Program-made: the position numbers and the translations under genes
DNA from: Geothrix fermentans DSM 14018
GTDB lineage: Bacteria; Acidobacteriota; Holophagae; Holophagales; Holophagaceae
Direction: 5' to 3'
DNA: 64,000 nucleotides
NCBI RefSeq assembly: GCF_000428885.1
Contig: NZ_AUAU01000006.1
Span: 1-64,000, forward strand
Notes under the pieces: model-generated
What the model was told of the DNA's origin: nothing
What the model saw: the letters and a program-made list of their open reading frames with translations, nothing else
Databases searched by the model: none
In this document: one piece after another, positions 25,130-36,664 of the stretch
Numbering within the stretch: position 1 is the first letter of the stretch
Layout of the letters: the number at the start of each line of letters is the position of its first letter

Positions 25130-25730
25130 CGGTTTCCCGGGGCCTTTCCCGCAGGCCATGCACCCGGTCGAACAGGGCCTGGATGCGGGGAAGGTCCGCC
25201 TCCAGGTTTCCGCCGGGCCGGAACACGGGCATCAGGCGGATGACGTGGTCCCGGAAGTCGAAGCCCACGGGCCAGATGGGCACCTTGGAGGCGGTGGCGA
25301 TCCAGTAGAAGCCGGATCGCCACTGGCTCACGCCCTTGCGGGTGCCTTCGGGGGCCAGGGCCAGCAATCGGGCGGGGACCCCCTCGAAGGCCTTCACGCA
25401 GGCGTCCACCACGCCATGGCTCACCTGGCGGTTCACGGGGATGCCGCCCAGCCAGAGGAAGAAGCGCCTGAGCGGCGTCTGGAAGAGGGAGTGCTTGCCC
25501 AGCCAGGACACCTTCAGCTCCAGGGCGAAGACGATGGCCACGCCCACCACGAAGTCCCAGTTCGAGGTGTGGGGGGCCACGATGGCGACGAACTTGGGCT
25601 CCTCGGGAAAGGCCCCCTCGATGCGCCAGCCGCCCAGGCGCAGGTAGGTCCGTCCGAGGACCCGCCACACCCAGCCCCGGGGCTGGTGGAGGACGGAGGG
25701 GAGGGGCGGGAATTCCAGGGACTTGGACAA
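25116..25730 (-). CDS. Lysophospholipid acyltransferase family protein (short PlsC type)
   Basis: About 204 residues from a TTG at 25730 that follows GAGGAA at a 4-base spacing; an upstream ATG at 25814 has no ribosome site and would be inside a repeated block, so I prefer the TTG. Motifs: VAPHTSNWDFVVG (H and D of HxxxxD), GGIPVNR, LALAPEGTRKGVSQWRSGFYWIA. This short single-domain type lacks a clear membrane anchor. It may be a phospholipid or lipid-A-related acyltransferase. 3' end overlaps the DUF748 gene. Confidence 0.82.
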   Translation of the reverse strand: MSKSLEFPPLPSVLHQPRGWVWRVLGRTYLRLGGWRIEGAFPEEPKFVAIVAPHTSNWDFVVGVAIVFALELKVSWLGKHSLFQTPLRRFFLWLGGIPVNRQVSHGVVDACVKAFEGVPARLLALAPEGTRKGVSQWRSGFYWIATASKVPIWPVGFDFRDHVIRLMPVFRPGGNLEADLPRIQALFDRVHGLRERPRETATSA

Positions 25731-25791
25731 CGGGTTCCTCGGGAGCGGAGCGCGGCGTGGGAAGGATGGGCCCCACAGAGTAACCGGGCCC

Positions 25792-26335
25792 GGCCATTCC
25801 GCCTCGGCGTACACGCCGCGGGCGCCTCACGGCGCCCGCTTCGTCCGTTCTCTGCCGGTCTACTTGGCGGAGGCGTAGGCCTTGAGGCCATCGAAGGTCG
25901 GCCTGGCTCGGGCCTCCGGCCCTCGGGGCGAGACTACCCCCCGATCGCACAGCGCATCGCGCTGCGCTCCCGCTCGCGGCGCTCGCGGAGGGGGGCCCGT
26001 TGCCCCCGCCATCGGCTGCGCCGATGCGGCCCTATCCTCCCTGCACTTCGTTCCGGTCGGATGGTCATGGCCTGCGGCCATTCCGCCTCGGCGTACGCGC
26101 CGGGGGCGCCTGGCGGCGCCCCCTCCGTACGTTCTCCAGCGGTCTACTTCGTGGCAGCGTAGGCCTTCAAAACGACGCCCTATCCTCCCTGCACTTCGTT
26201 CCGGTCGGATGGTCATGGCCTGCGGCCATTCCGCCTCGGCGTACGCGCCGCGGGCGCCTTGCGGCGCCCGCTTCGTGCGTTCTCTGCCGGTCTACTTGGC
26301 GGAAGCGTAGGCCTTGAGGCCGTCGAAGGTCGGCT
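25792..26335 (-). repeat. Three copies of the peroxiredoxin 3' end plus hairpin unit
   Basis: Copies C (26178-26335, including the last codons of the peroxiredoxin gene), B (26030-26177) and A (25792-25915). Period is 148 between B and C; A and B are 284 apart. Each has a peroxiredoxin C-terminal tail, a stop, and a hairpin on the transcript strand: GCGGGCGCC stem with GCAA loop (C, 26250-26271), the same stem with GTGA loop (A, 25818-25839), and GGGGGCGCC with GCCA loop (B, 26102-26123). The B stem differs by a compensated base pair. Between A and B lies another hairpin-rich stretch (25916-26029). No intact gene occupies 25731-26291. Confidence 0.85.
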
Positions 26336-26873
26336 TCATGGCCTTTTCGCCCTTGTGCCAGTTGGCGGGGCAGACTTCGCCGTGTTCTTCGGTGAAGTCG
26401 ATGGCGTCCAGGAGGCGGAGGACCTCCTCCACGCTGCGGCCCAGGTCGTTGTGGTTCACGGTGATGTGCTTGAGGATGCCCTCCTTGTTCACGATGAACA
26501 GGCCGCGCAGGGCGATGCCGGCGGGCAGCAGCACGTTGTAGTCCTGGGCGATGGTCTTGTTCAGGTCCGAAACCAGGGGGAAGGTCACACCCTGGATGCC
26601 GCCCTCCTTGCGGGGGGTGTTGACCCAGGCGTGATGGCTGAACTTGGAGTCCACGCTCACGCCGATGACCTGGGTATTGCGGGCCTCGAACTCCTTGAGG
26701 GCGTCGGCGAAGGCCAGGATCTCGGTGGGGCAGACGAAGGTGAAGTCGAGGGGGTAGAAGAACAGGACGACCTTCTTGCCCTTGTAGTCCGACAGCGAGA
26801 TCTGCTTGAACTCGCCGTTGACCAGGGCATCGGCCTTGAAATCGGGTGCGGGCTGGGTGACGAACGCGGCCAT
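26292..26873 (-). CDS. Typical 2-Cys peroxiredoxin (AhpC/Prx1 family)
   Basis: 193 residues from ATG 26873 with GGAGG 4 bases upstream. Peroxidatic C48 in DFTFVCPTE and resolving C168 in HGEVCPANW, with the GG-like and YF-like region reduced (C-terminus LKAYASAK), so sensitivity to over-oxidation is uncertain. It reduces H2O2 and organic peroxides using thioredoxin or AhpF-like donors. No reductase gene is adjacent. The divergent arginine deiminase gene shares the 196-base upstream region, which has an operator-like palindrome. Confidence 0.95.
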   Translation of the reverse strand: MAAFVTQPAPDFKADALVNGEFKQISLSDYKGKKVVLFFYPLDFTFVCPTEILAFADALKEFEARNTQVIGVSVDSKFSHHAWVNTPRKEGGIQGVTFPLVSDLNKTIAQDYNVLLPAGIALRGLFIVNKEGILKHITVNHNDLGRSVEEVLRLLDAIDFTEEHGEVCPANWHKGEKAMKPTFDGLKAYASAK

Positions 26874-26956
26874 GAAGCCTCCAGAAGGGGTCTTGCCCCG
26901 GGTTTCGTTGGGAATATTCAGGCTAGAGGTACCCACCCCGGGGTTCAAGAAAAAAT

Positions 26957-26969
26957 CTGACTAAATCAG
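26957..26969. promoter_or_regulatory. Operator-like AT-rich palindrome in the peroxiredoxin/arcA interval
   Basis: CTGACTAAATCAG, in a local AT-rich stretch, 84 bases before the peroxiredoxin start. On the minus strand a TATACT, which could be a -10 box, is directly upstream of it. The ACT-N-AAT-CAGT arrangement resembles Rrf2/IscR-type operators. No regulator gene of that family lies in the window, so the assignment is a guess. Confidence 0.35.
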
Positions 26970-27069
26970 TAAAGTATATCAAACCCGTGGGTCAACTGAG
27001 GCACGCAGATGCAGATGGGGCGGGGCTTTCGTGCTACTCTGCGAGGTTCCGGCCCCCCCAAGGAACCCC

Positions 27070-28371
27070 ATGCAGCCCATCCAGCTCTCTGTGTTCTCCG
27101 AGACCGCCCGGCTCCGCCAGGTGGTGGTCCACAACCCCGGCCCCGAGGTGGACCTCATGGTCCCCGGGATGATGGAGAAGCTGCTCTTCGACGACATCCT
27201 CTACGGCGACCTGGCCCGCCAGGAGCATGCCCAGTTCCGCCAGGTGCTGGCCCGGGTGGCCGACGAGGTGCTGGACATCCAGGACCTCTTCATCGCGGCC
27301 CTCCAGGATGAGGGTGTGAAGCTGGCCTTCATCGAGGACCTGCGGCGGCTGGTGGGCCTGCCGGACGACACCTGCAACCTGCTGCGGGACATGGGCGCGG
27401 CGGACGTGGCCCGCAGCGTCATCGGCGGCCTGCCCTGGGATGACATGCCGGCCCACACCCACTGGGAGGAGGAGTTCGACTACCGGGTGCGCCCCATCCC
27501 CAACCTGCTGTTCATGCGGGACCCGGCCTCGGTCATCGGCGACGGCTACAGCGTGAACTCCATGGCCACCTGGGCCCGGGAGCGGGAGCCGCTGATCCTC
27601 AGCTACGTCTTCCGGCACCACCCCCGGCTGCGGCACCACACCGAGCACGACAAGTGGTTCGACCAGGTGACGCCCCTCATCCGGGGCGAGATCAAGGCCC
27701 CGGTGAGCATGGAGGGCGGCGACATCCTGGTGCTGAGCCGCAAGGTGCTGGTGGTGGGCTGCTCCGAGCGAACCCAGACCGACGCCATCCAGCTGCTGGC
27801 GGAGAACCTCCGCTCCCACCGGGCCGAGGATGACAGCAGCTTCGACCACCTGCTCATGGTGCTCATGCCCAAGAAGCGCAGCGCCATGCACCTGGACACC
27901 ATCTTCACCCGCACCAGCGAGGACGAGTGCCTGGTCTACCCGCCCTACTTCGTGGAGGGCAGCCGGGAGCTGCTGAACGTCACCAGCATCGACCTGCGCC
28001 ATCCCGAGCTGCGCATGAGTACCCATCCCAGCCTGCTGAGGGCGCTGAAGGGCGTCGGCATCGACCTGCGGCCCATCTTCTGCGGCGGGGACGACTTCAT
28101 CCTCCAGCAGCGGGAGCAGTGGACGGATGGGGCCAACGCCTTCTGCCTGGCGCCGGGCGTCATCACCAGCTACGGCCGGAACCTGGCCACCGCCGAGGCC
28201 CTGGACCGGGCCGGCTACCGGGTGCTCTCCGCCCGGGATGTCCTGGCGGACCCCGCCCTGGACCTGCTGGATGGCCGGAAGTACCTGGTGCAGATCGAGG
28301 CCAGCGAGCTGAGCCGCGCCCGGGGCGGCCCGCGCTGCATGACCATGCCCCTCGCCCGGGAGGGCGCGTGA
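27070..28371 (+). CDS. arcA: Arginine deiminase
   Basis: 433 residues from ATG 27070 (AAGGA 6 bases upstream). Catalytic Cys C423 in GGPRCMTMPL, FMRDP near 160, HLDTIFTRTSEDECLVYPP (His and Asp/Glu), and substrate loops MEGGDILVLS typical of the guanidino-group hydrolases. It converts arginine to citrulline and ammonia. The usual partners arcB and arcC are not adjacent, so ATP production by the full pathway cannot be claimed from this window. The 3' end enters the tandem start-site repeat. Confidence 0.93.
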   Translation: MQPIQLSVFSETARLRQVVVHNPGPEVDLMVPGMMEKLLFDDILYGDLARQEHAQFRQVLARVADEVLDIQDLFIAALQDEGVKLAFIEDLRRLVGLPDDTCNLLRDMGAADVARSVIGGLPWDDMPAHTHWEEEFDYRVRPIPNLLFMRDPASVIGDGYSVNSMATWAREREPLILSYVFRHHPRLRHHTEHDKWFDQVTPLIRGEIKAPVSMEGGDILVLSRKVLVVGCSERTQTDAIQLLAENLRSHRAEDDSSFDHLLMVLMPKKRSAMHLDTIFTRTSEDECLVYPPYFVEGSRELLNVTSIDLRHPELRMSTHPSLLRALKGVGIDLRPIFCGGDDFILQQREQWTDGANAFCLAPGVITSYGRNLATAEALDRAGYRVLSARDVLADPALDLLDGRKYLVQIEASELSRARGGPRCMTMPLAREGA

Positions 28372-28419
28372 ACACCGGCCCGGGAGGGCGCGTGAACACC
28401 GGCCCGGGAGGGCGCGTGA
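28354..28419 (+). repeat. Threefold 24-bp repeat of a ribosome site and GTG start
   Basis: Copies at 28354-28377, 28378-28401 and 28402-28419 (partial). Each contains GGGAGGG, a 2-base gap, GTGA. The first GTGA is the overlap of arcA stop with a possible start; the second and third repeat the same overlap in frame. All three GTGs (28368, 28392, 28416) begin the same downstream frame. Confidence 0.92.
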
Positions 28420-29510
28420 GCGCCGACCGCCATCCCGGCCTGGCCCAGTTCGACCGGGCCCTGGCCGGAGGCGCCGCCCCGGAGGTGTGGATCCGCTTCC
28501 CACGCCAGCTGGGCGACGTGGTGATGACGCTGCCCTTCCTGAACACGCTCCAGCGCCACTGGAACGCCGTGGCGGCGGAGCGGGGCGTGCAGCTGCGCTG
28601 GATCGCGGTGGGGCACCACATCGGCGCCGCCCTGCTGTCCGAAGCCGACCCCGCCTTCATCGCCGAGGCCCACATCGAGGGTGGCGGCGCCGCCAAGCCC
28701 GACCCCTGGGCCCTGGTGCGGGGCTGGCGGAAGCGACCCCCGGCGGCCTTCCTGAACCTCTCCCAGAGCGCCCGCCTGCCCTTCGCCGCCTGGCTGAGCC
28801 GGGTGCCCCTGCGGGCGGGCATCGCCGACAACCACCTGCGCCTGCTGTACCACCACAGCATCCGCTACCGGAACCTGCCCCTCCACATCGCCACGCGCAT
28901 CCAGCCCCTGCTCCAGGCCCTCACGGGGGACGACCGGGCCCTCTGGCTGCCCCTCACGCCGGCCCTCCTGGGCGGGCACCGGGGGCCGGACAAGCTGCGG
29001 GCGGAGGGCTGGGACGGCGAGTCCTATGCCACCCTGGCCTTCGGCACCCGGGGCTTCGGCAAGCGCTGGTTCCCCGAGGACCGCACCTGGCCGGAGCTCA
29101 TGCGCCAGCTCCAGGCCCGGGACCTCCGGCCGGTCCTCCTGGGCGGGCCCGACGAGGTGGCCCTGGGCGAGGCCCTGGCAGGGGCGGTGCCCGGCGCCAT
29201 CTGCCTGGCGGGAAAGACCACCCTCCCGGAGGCCTGCGCCATCCAGTCCGCGGCCTGGGGCAACGTGGCCATCGACACGGGCTTGGCCCACACGGCCGCC
29301 GCCACGGGCCGGCCCACGGTCACCCTCTTCGGGCCCAGTCCCGAGGTCTGGGTGAACCCCATCGGACCCCGGGCCCTGCCCCTGCGGGGGCCGGACGTGG
29401 ACTGCGAGGCTTCGGCCCCGGCCGGCTTCCCCACCCACGGGTCCAGCGCCCACCGCATCAGCCCGGCAAGGGTGATGGAAATGCTGGAAATGCTGGTGAA
29501 GGAATCCTGA
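28416..29510 (+). CDS. Family 9 glycosyltransferase, lipopolysaccharide heptosyltransferase-like
   Basis: 364 residues from GTG 28416; GTGs at 28392 and 28368 would add 8 or 16 residues (VNTGPGGR units). GT-B fold with IRFPRQLGDVVMTLPFLNTLQ (the GDxVxxxP opening), and the donor domain GGPDEVALGEAL, LAGKTTLPEACAIQSA and NVAIDTGLAHTAAATGRPTVTLFGPSPEVW with the D-T/S-G-x-x-H motif. It should add heptose to the LPS core in the cytoplasm, beside lpxL-type lipid A assembly downstream. WaaF or WaaC cannot be distinguished. Confidence 0.9.
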   Translation: MSADRHPGLAQFDRALAGGAAPEVWIRFPRQLGDVVMTLPFLNTLQRHWNAVAAERGVQLRWIAVGHHIGAALLSEADPAFIAEAHIEGGGAAKPDPWALVRGWRKRPPAAFLNLSQSARLPFAAWLSRVPLRAGIADNHLRLLYHHSIRYRNLPLHIATRIQPLLQALTGDDRALWLPLTPALLGGHRGPDKLRAEGWDGESYATLAFGTRGFGKRWFPEDRTWPELMRQLQARDLRPVLLGGPDEVALGEALAGAVPGAICLAGKTTLPEACAIQSAAWGNVAIDTGLAHTAAATGRPTVTLFGPSPEVWVNPIGPRALPLRGPDVDCEASAPAGFPTHGSSAHRISPARVMEMLEMLVKES

Positions 29511-29537
29511 ACCCGCTTCCTGCTAGACTGGTTCCCT

Positions 29538-29568
29538 GCGCCTCGTCTTCCGAGGCGCCCCTTTTTTT
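29538..29568 (+). terminator. Intrinsic terminator directly before the lpxL-type start codon
   Basis: GCGCCTCG, loop, CGAGGCGC (29538-29545 and 29551-29558), then seven T. The next gene's ATG begins immediately after the T-tract, leaving no room for a ribosome site. Confidence 0.85.
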
Positions 29569-30552
29569 ATGGCCACCTTGACCCCCACCCCCGCCCCGAG
29601 CCCCACCCTCCGCCACCGGCTGGAGTACGGCCTGTTCCGCCTGATGGACGGGATCCTGGGCCGGCTGCCCATGGCCACGGTCCAGACCCTGGGCGAGGGG
29701 GCCGGCTCCCTCTTCTATCTGGTGGATCCCCGGCACCGCCGGATCGTGCGGGAGAACCTGCGCTTCGCGGACCTGGGCCTCTCCGAGGCCGAGACCCGGG
29801 CCCTGTCCCACGCCTGCTTCCGCCACTTCGGGGGCCTCTTCGTGAGCCTCCTGCGCCTGCGCCACGCCACGCCCGAGGAGCTGGACCGCTGGATCAAGGT
29901 CGAGGGACTGGAACACTTCGATGCCGTCCAGGCCGCCGGCAAGGGCTTCATCCAGCTCACGGGCCACTACGGGAACTGGGAGGCCGTCGCCCTGGCCCAG
30001 AGCCGCTTGGGCCGTACCATAGACGCCATCGGGCGGGAGCTGGACAACCCGCTGCTGGAGCCCATCTCCCTGGGCTTCCGCACCCGGTTCGGCAACCGGG
30101 TCATCCTCAAGGACGGCGCCATGCGCGACACGCTGAAGGCCCTGAAGGCGGGGCGGGGCGTGGGCTTCCTCCTCGACCAGGACGCCCTCACCAGCGGCGT
30201 GTTCGTCCGGTTCCTGGGCCAGTGGGCCTCCACCTTCTCCACGGCCGGCAGCCTGGCCGCCCGCTACGACCTGCCGGTGCTGCCGGTCTTCAGCTGGCCC
30301 AACCCCGACGGCACCACCACCGTGCGCTTCGAGGCCCCCTTCCATGTGCCCGCCACGGGGGACGCGGCCAAGGATGCCTGGGTGGCCACCCAGCTCATGA
30401 CCGCCCGCATCGAGGCCCAGATCCGCAAGGACCCCCGCTGGTGGTTCTGGATGCACCGCCGCTTCAAGACCCGGCCGGGGGAGGGCCACCCCCTCCCGGC
30501 TCCGCTTCCCCCCCAGGAGTGGGTAGAATCGATCCAACCACCCCTTTCCTGA
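29569..30552 (+). CDS. Lipid A biosynthesis acyltransferase (LpxL/HtrB family)
   Basis: 327 residues. HYGNWE near residue 131 is the HxxxxE/D catalytic motif of the LpxL/LpxM family; RRIVRENLRFADL, GVGFLLDQD and RKDPRWWFWMHRRFKTRPG are further family blocks. An N-terminal amphipathic helix probably docks to the inner membrane. It adds a secondary acyl chain to Kdo2-lipid A or its equivalent. The start abuts a terminator T-tract and has no Shine-Dalgarno sequence; MDGILG at about residue 26 is an unlikely later start since homology begins earlier. Confidence 0.92.
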   Translation: MATLTPTPAPSPTLRHRLEYGLFRLMDGILGRLPMATVQTLGEGAGSLFYLVDPRHRRIVRENLRFADLGLSEAETRALSHACFRHFGGLFVSLLRLRHATPEELDRWIKVEGLEHFDAVQAAGKGFIQLTGHYGNWEAVALAQSRLGRTIDAIGRELDNPLLEPISLGFRTRFGNRVILKDGAMRDTLKALKAGRGVGFLLDQDALTSGVFVRFLGQWASTFSTAGSLAARYDLPVLPVFSWPNPDGTTTVRFEAPFHVPATGDAAKDAWVATQLMTARIEAQIRKDPRWWFWMHRRFKTRPGEGHPLPAPLPPQEWVESIQPPLS

Positions 30553-30553
30553 C

Positions 30554-30579
30554 CGGGCCCCTTCGGCCCGCCTTTTTTT
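30554..30579 (+). terminator. Intrinsic terminator after the lpxL-type gene
   Basis: CGGGCC, loop CCTTC, GGCCCG followed by GCC and seven T; stem 30554-30559 with 30565-30570. greA starts 25 bases later. Confidence 0.85.
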
Positions 30580-30603
30580 GACCCCTCTTTCGAGGACAGC
30601 CCC

Positions 30604-31074
30604 ATGCCCAAGCACGTGCTTGTGAAGCTCGAACAGGAACTCAAGGCCGTCAAGCAGGCCCTCCTGGTGGACATTCCCCAGGAGATCGCCCGGGCCGCCG
30701 GCCAGGGCGACCTGTCCGAGAACGCCGAATACGAACAGGCCCTGGCCAAGCGGGACATGTTCCAGAACAAGCTGGTGACCCTCGAGAAGCGCATCGCCGA
30801 GGTGGCCAGCCTGGACATCAGCCGCCTGCCCAAGACGCGGGCCGCCTACGGGTCCAAAGTCACCATCCTGGACCTGGATTCCGAGGAGGAGTTCACGTTC
30901 AAGCTGGTGCTCCCCGAGGAACTCGATGGCCATCCCCAGCATCTCAGCATCAGCTCCCCCATCGGCATGGCGCTGGTGGGCCAGGAGGAGGGCAACGAGG
31001 TGCGGGTCCAGATCCCCGCGGGCGTCCGGCGCTTCGAGATCCTGGAACTCAAGACCATTCACGATGTAGCCTAA
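30604..31074 (+). CDS. greA: Transcription elongation factor GreA
   Basis: 156 residues. N-terminal coiled coil with the acidic tip [14 protein letters not shown] (GDLxENAEY, Asp and Glu that enter the RNA polymerase channel) and C-terminal FKBP-like domain ([30 protein letters not shown]). It stimulates cleavage of backtracked RNA in stalled polymerase. Followed after 19 bases by clpX. Confidence 0.97.
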   Translation: MPKHVLVKLEQELKAVKQALLVDIPQEIARAAGQGDLSENAEYEQALAKRDMFQNKLVTLEKRIAEVASLDISRLPKTRAAYGSKVTILDLDSEEEFTFKLVLPEELDGHPQHLSISSPIGMALVGQEEGNEVRVQIPAGVRRFEILELKTIHDVA

Positions 31075-31093
31075 GCTCCGGCGAGGTCCCGCC

Positions 31094-32338
<1,245 letters not shown>

Positions 32339-32348
32339 GCCTAAACAA

Positions 32349-32468
32349 AGACCACCACGGAGACACGGAGAGCACGGAGCTGTTCACGGAGAAAAAAATG
32401 GCCAGGTTTGATCACAGTCCTTCCTCCGTGTCTTTTCTCCGTGTCCTCTGTGCCTCCGTGGTGGATCT
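32349..32468. repeat. Intergenic palindromic element, CACGGAGG family (copy 2)
   Basis: Left arm GACCACCACGGAGACACGGAG... and right arm ...TGCCTCCGTGGTGGATC are complementary with a few mismatches; inner CACGGAG and CTCCGTG words add further pairing. It begins 10 bases after the clpX stop codon and ends 22 bases before the lon start. Same family as 7622-7744. Confidence 0.87.
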
Positions 32469-32490
32469 TTTCCTTTTCTAGGGCGCTCCG

Positions 32491-35007
<2,517 letters not shown>

Positions 35008-35015
35008 GGCTCTCA

Positions 35016-35069
35016 GCTATCAGCTATCAGTCACTGAGAGCCGACAGCTGACAGCCGATAGCTGATAGC
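35016..35069 (+). repeat. Intergenic palindrome, GCTATCAG family, behind lon
   Basis: Perfect 13-bp inverted repeat (35016-35028 and 35057-35069), with arms made of iterated GCTATCA words and inner CTCAGTG/CACTGAGAG pairing. It starts 9 bases after the lon stop and ends 9 bases before the next start. It could be a terminator or a member of a further repeat family. Confidence 0.8.
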
Positions 35070-35077
35070 CTGACTCC

Positions 35078-35278
35078 ATGCGCTTTCTCTCCAGCCACGT
35101 CATCCACTTCGTCGTGATGGGCCTCGGCATCTCCCTGGTGCTGGGACTCCTGCATCCGACGACGCGGCCGGAGCGGACGCGGGCTTCCATCCTCAAGCAC
35201 GCGGCGGGGCTCATCGGCATCGGACTGGTGCTGGCCTGGCTGATGTACTTGCTGCCCCGACACCCCGTCCGCTTCTAG
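35078..35278 (+). CDS. Small two-helix membrane protein
   Basis: 66 residues with two likely transmembrane helices (about 9-25 and 41-60) linked by a basic loop TTRPERTRASILKH. Codon use matches its neighbours and the following yihY-type gene starts 9 bases later, suggesting an operon. No ribosome site is clear, because the palindrome ends just upstream. Function unknown. Confidence 0.6.
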   Translation: MRFLSSHVIHFVVMGLGISLVLGLLHPTTRPERTRASILKHAAGLIGIGLVLAWLMYLLPRHPVRF

Positions 35279-35286
35279 GAGCCGCC

Positions 35287-36225
35287 GTGGTCGAGAAGGT
35301 CCTGGGCCACTGGGCGAACCTCGTCGCGACCCTGGAGCGGATCTGGCGCGAGGTCGCCCGGGCGGTGCCCCCCCTGGGCCGGGCTGGGGCCTTCACGGTG
35401 GAGGTGCTGGGCAAGTACCACAAGGACGACTGCCTGAGCTACGCCGCGGGGCTCAGCTTCTGGCTGATCGTCAGCCTGGTGCCCCTGTCCACCCTCCTCT
35501 TCAAGCTGCTGGGCGCCATCCTGGGCAGCCGGGCCTACAGCCCCGGAACCCTGCGCACCCTCCAGGAGATCGTGCCCTACCTGCCCAGCGACTTCGTCCG
35601 GGATGCCGTGGTGAACAGCCAGAAGATCGGCGGCATGGGCCTCTCCTGGGTGGTGCTGCTCTTCGGCAGCTACTGGGGCATCAGCCAGCTGGACACGAGC
35701 CTGGCCCACGTCTTCGGCTTGCGCATCAAGAAGCACCGCCAGACCCGCAAGAACCACCTGCTTCGCCAGGTGACGTTCCTGGTGGTGGGCCTGCTCACCC
35801 TGGTGATCTTCCTCGCGCTGCTGGTGGGCGGCGCCCTGCGGCGTTTCATGCCCTTCCGGCAGACGGACTTCCTGCCCTACCTGGCGCCCCTGCTGGGCCT
35901 GGTGGTGGTGACCGCTGTGCTGCAGCACCTTCCCCGGCTGCACGTGAAGTTCCGCCACGCCTTCCTGGGCGCGGCCGTGTCCGCGTCCCTCTGGTGGCTG
36001 GCCAAGTGGGGCTTCGGCGTCTACCTGCGCCACACCATGACCTGGGGCATCATGTACGGCTCGCTCCTGAGCATCGTGGCCGGCCTGACCTTCCTCTACT
36101 ACAGCTGCGCCATCCTGTTGCTGGGCGCCGAGATCACCGCCGCCTTCTACCGCCACGAGACCGGCGCCACGCCCGTGCCGCCCTGGCTGCGGCCCGGGGC
36201 CGGACAGCCTGGGCAGCCCCGCTAG
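35287..36225 (+). CDS. YihY/virulence factor BrkB family membrane protein
   Basis: 312 residues; GTG start with TAGGAG 6 bases upstream. Six transmembrane helices, with LSYAAGLSFWLIVSLVPLSTLLFKLLG near residue 44, the DDCLSYAAGL signature, and GIMYGSLLSIVAGLTFLYYSCAILLLGAEITAAF near the end. Function of the family is unsettled; earlier claims of RNase BN activity were not upheld. The C-terminal stop overlaps the stop of the convergent monooxygenase-like gene by 3 bases. Confidence 0.93.
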   Translation: MVEKVLGHWANLVATLERIWREVARAVPPLGRAGAFTVEVLGKYHKDDCLSYAAGLSFWLIVSLVPLSTLLFKLLGAILGSRAYSPGTLRTLQEIVPYLPSDFVRDAVVNSQKIGGMGLSWVVLLFGSYWGISQLDTSLAHVFGLRIKKHRQTRKNHLLRQVTFLVVGLLTLVIFLALLVGGALRRFMPFRQTDFLPYLAPLLGLVVVTAVLQHLPRLHVKFRHAFLGAAVSASLWWLAKWGFGVYLRHTMTWGIMYGSLLSIVAGLTFLYYSCAILLLGAEITAAFYRHETGATPVPPWLRPGAGQPGQPR

Positions 36226-36542
36226 GGGACGCTTGGCCCGGCCTGGCCCACCACCTCCCAGTGGGCCACCGCGGGCTCGAACTCCAGCAGGAAGTCCCGG
36301 TCCTCGGGATAGTACTTGGCCGTCTCCACGGGTTCGCCGGCGAAGCGCCGGATGGCCTCGAAGTCCTCCCAGAAGGTGAGGGTGGTGAAGTGGGCGACGC
36401 CGCCCTCCTCGCGCTCCAGAATGAAGACGGCGCGGTTCCCGGGCGTGCCGCGGTAGTCGGGGATGGCCCGGGCGTTGAGGAAGGCCCGGTAGGCCTCCTT
36501 CCTGGAGAGGGGGACGCGGCCGTGCCACAGGCGGGCGATCAT
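36222..36542 (-). CDS. Antibiotic biosynthesis monooxygenase-like (ABM fold) protein
   Basis: 106 residues from ATG 36542 (GGAG 5 bases upstream). Dimeric alpha-beta ferredoxin-like fold suggested by MIARLWHGRVPLSRKEAYRAFL, NRAVFILEREEGGVAHFTTLTFWEDFEAIRRFAGE and YYPEDRDFLLEFEPAVAHWEVV. Such small proteins act as cofactor-free monooxygenases or as stress-linked proteins; the substrate is not visible. Convergent with the YihY-type gene. Confidence 0.78.
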   Translation of the reverse strand: MIARLWHGRVPLSRKEAYRAFLNARAIPDYRGTPGNRAVFILEREEGGVAHFTTLTFWEDFEAIRRFAGEPVETAKYYPEDRDFLLEFEPAVAHWEVVGQAGPSVP

Positions 36543-36628
36543 GGGGGCTCCTGGGGTTCTCCGATGTAAAGGTCCGGCCGGCCCGGCCGTCAACCCCCGG
36601 GTGCGCTCTGGAAGGGGTGGGGTGCCTC

Positions 36629-36664
36629 TTGACGGAGCACTTTTATATCGTAATATTGCGATAT
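36629..36664 (+). promoter_or_regulatory. Promoter and palindromic operator of the ArsR-type gene
   Basis: TTGACG (36629-36634), 16 bases, TAATAT (36651-36656). A 20-base near-perfect palindrome (36645-36664) with half-sites ATATCGTAAT and ATTGCGATAT covers the -10 box and ends in the ATG at 36663. Transcription would begin at or next to the start codon, so the mRNA would be leaderless, and no Shine-Dalgarno site exists. Confidence 0.7.

Noticed and set aside
28354-28419. CRISPR or direct-repeat array
   Set aside because: Only three units, no spacers; contiguous 24-bp in-frame repeat of a start region.
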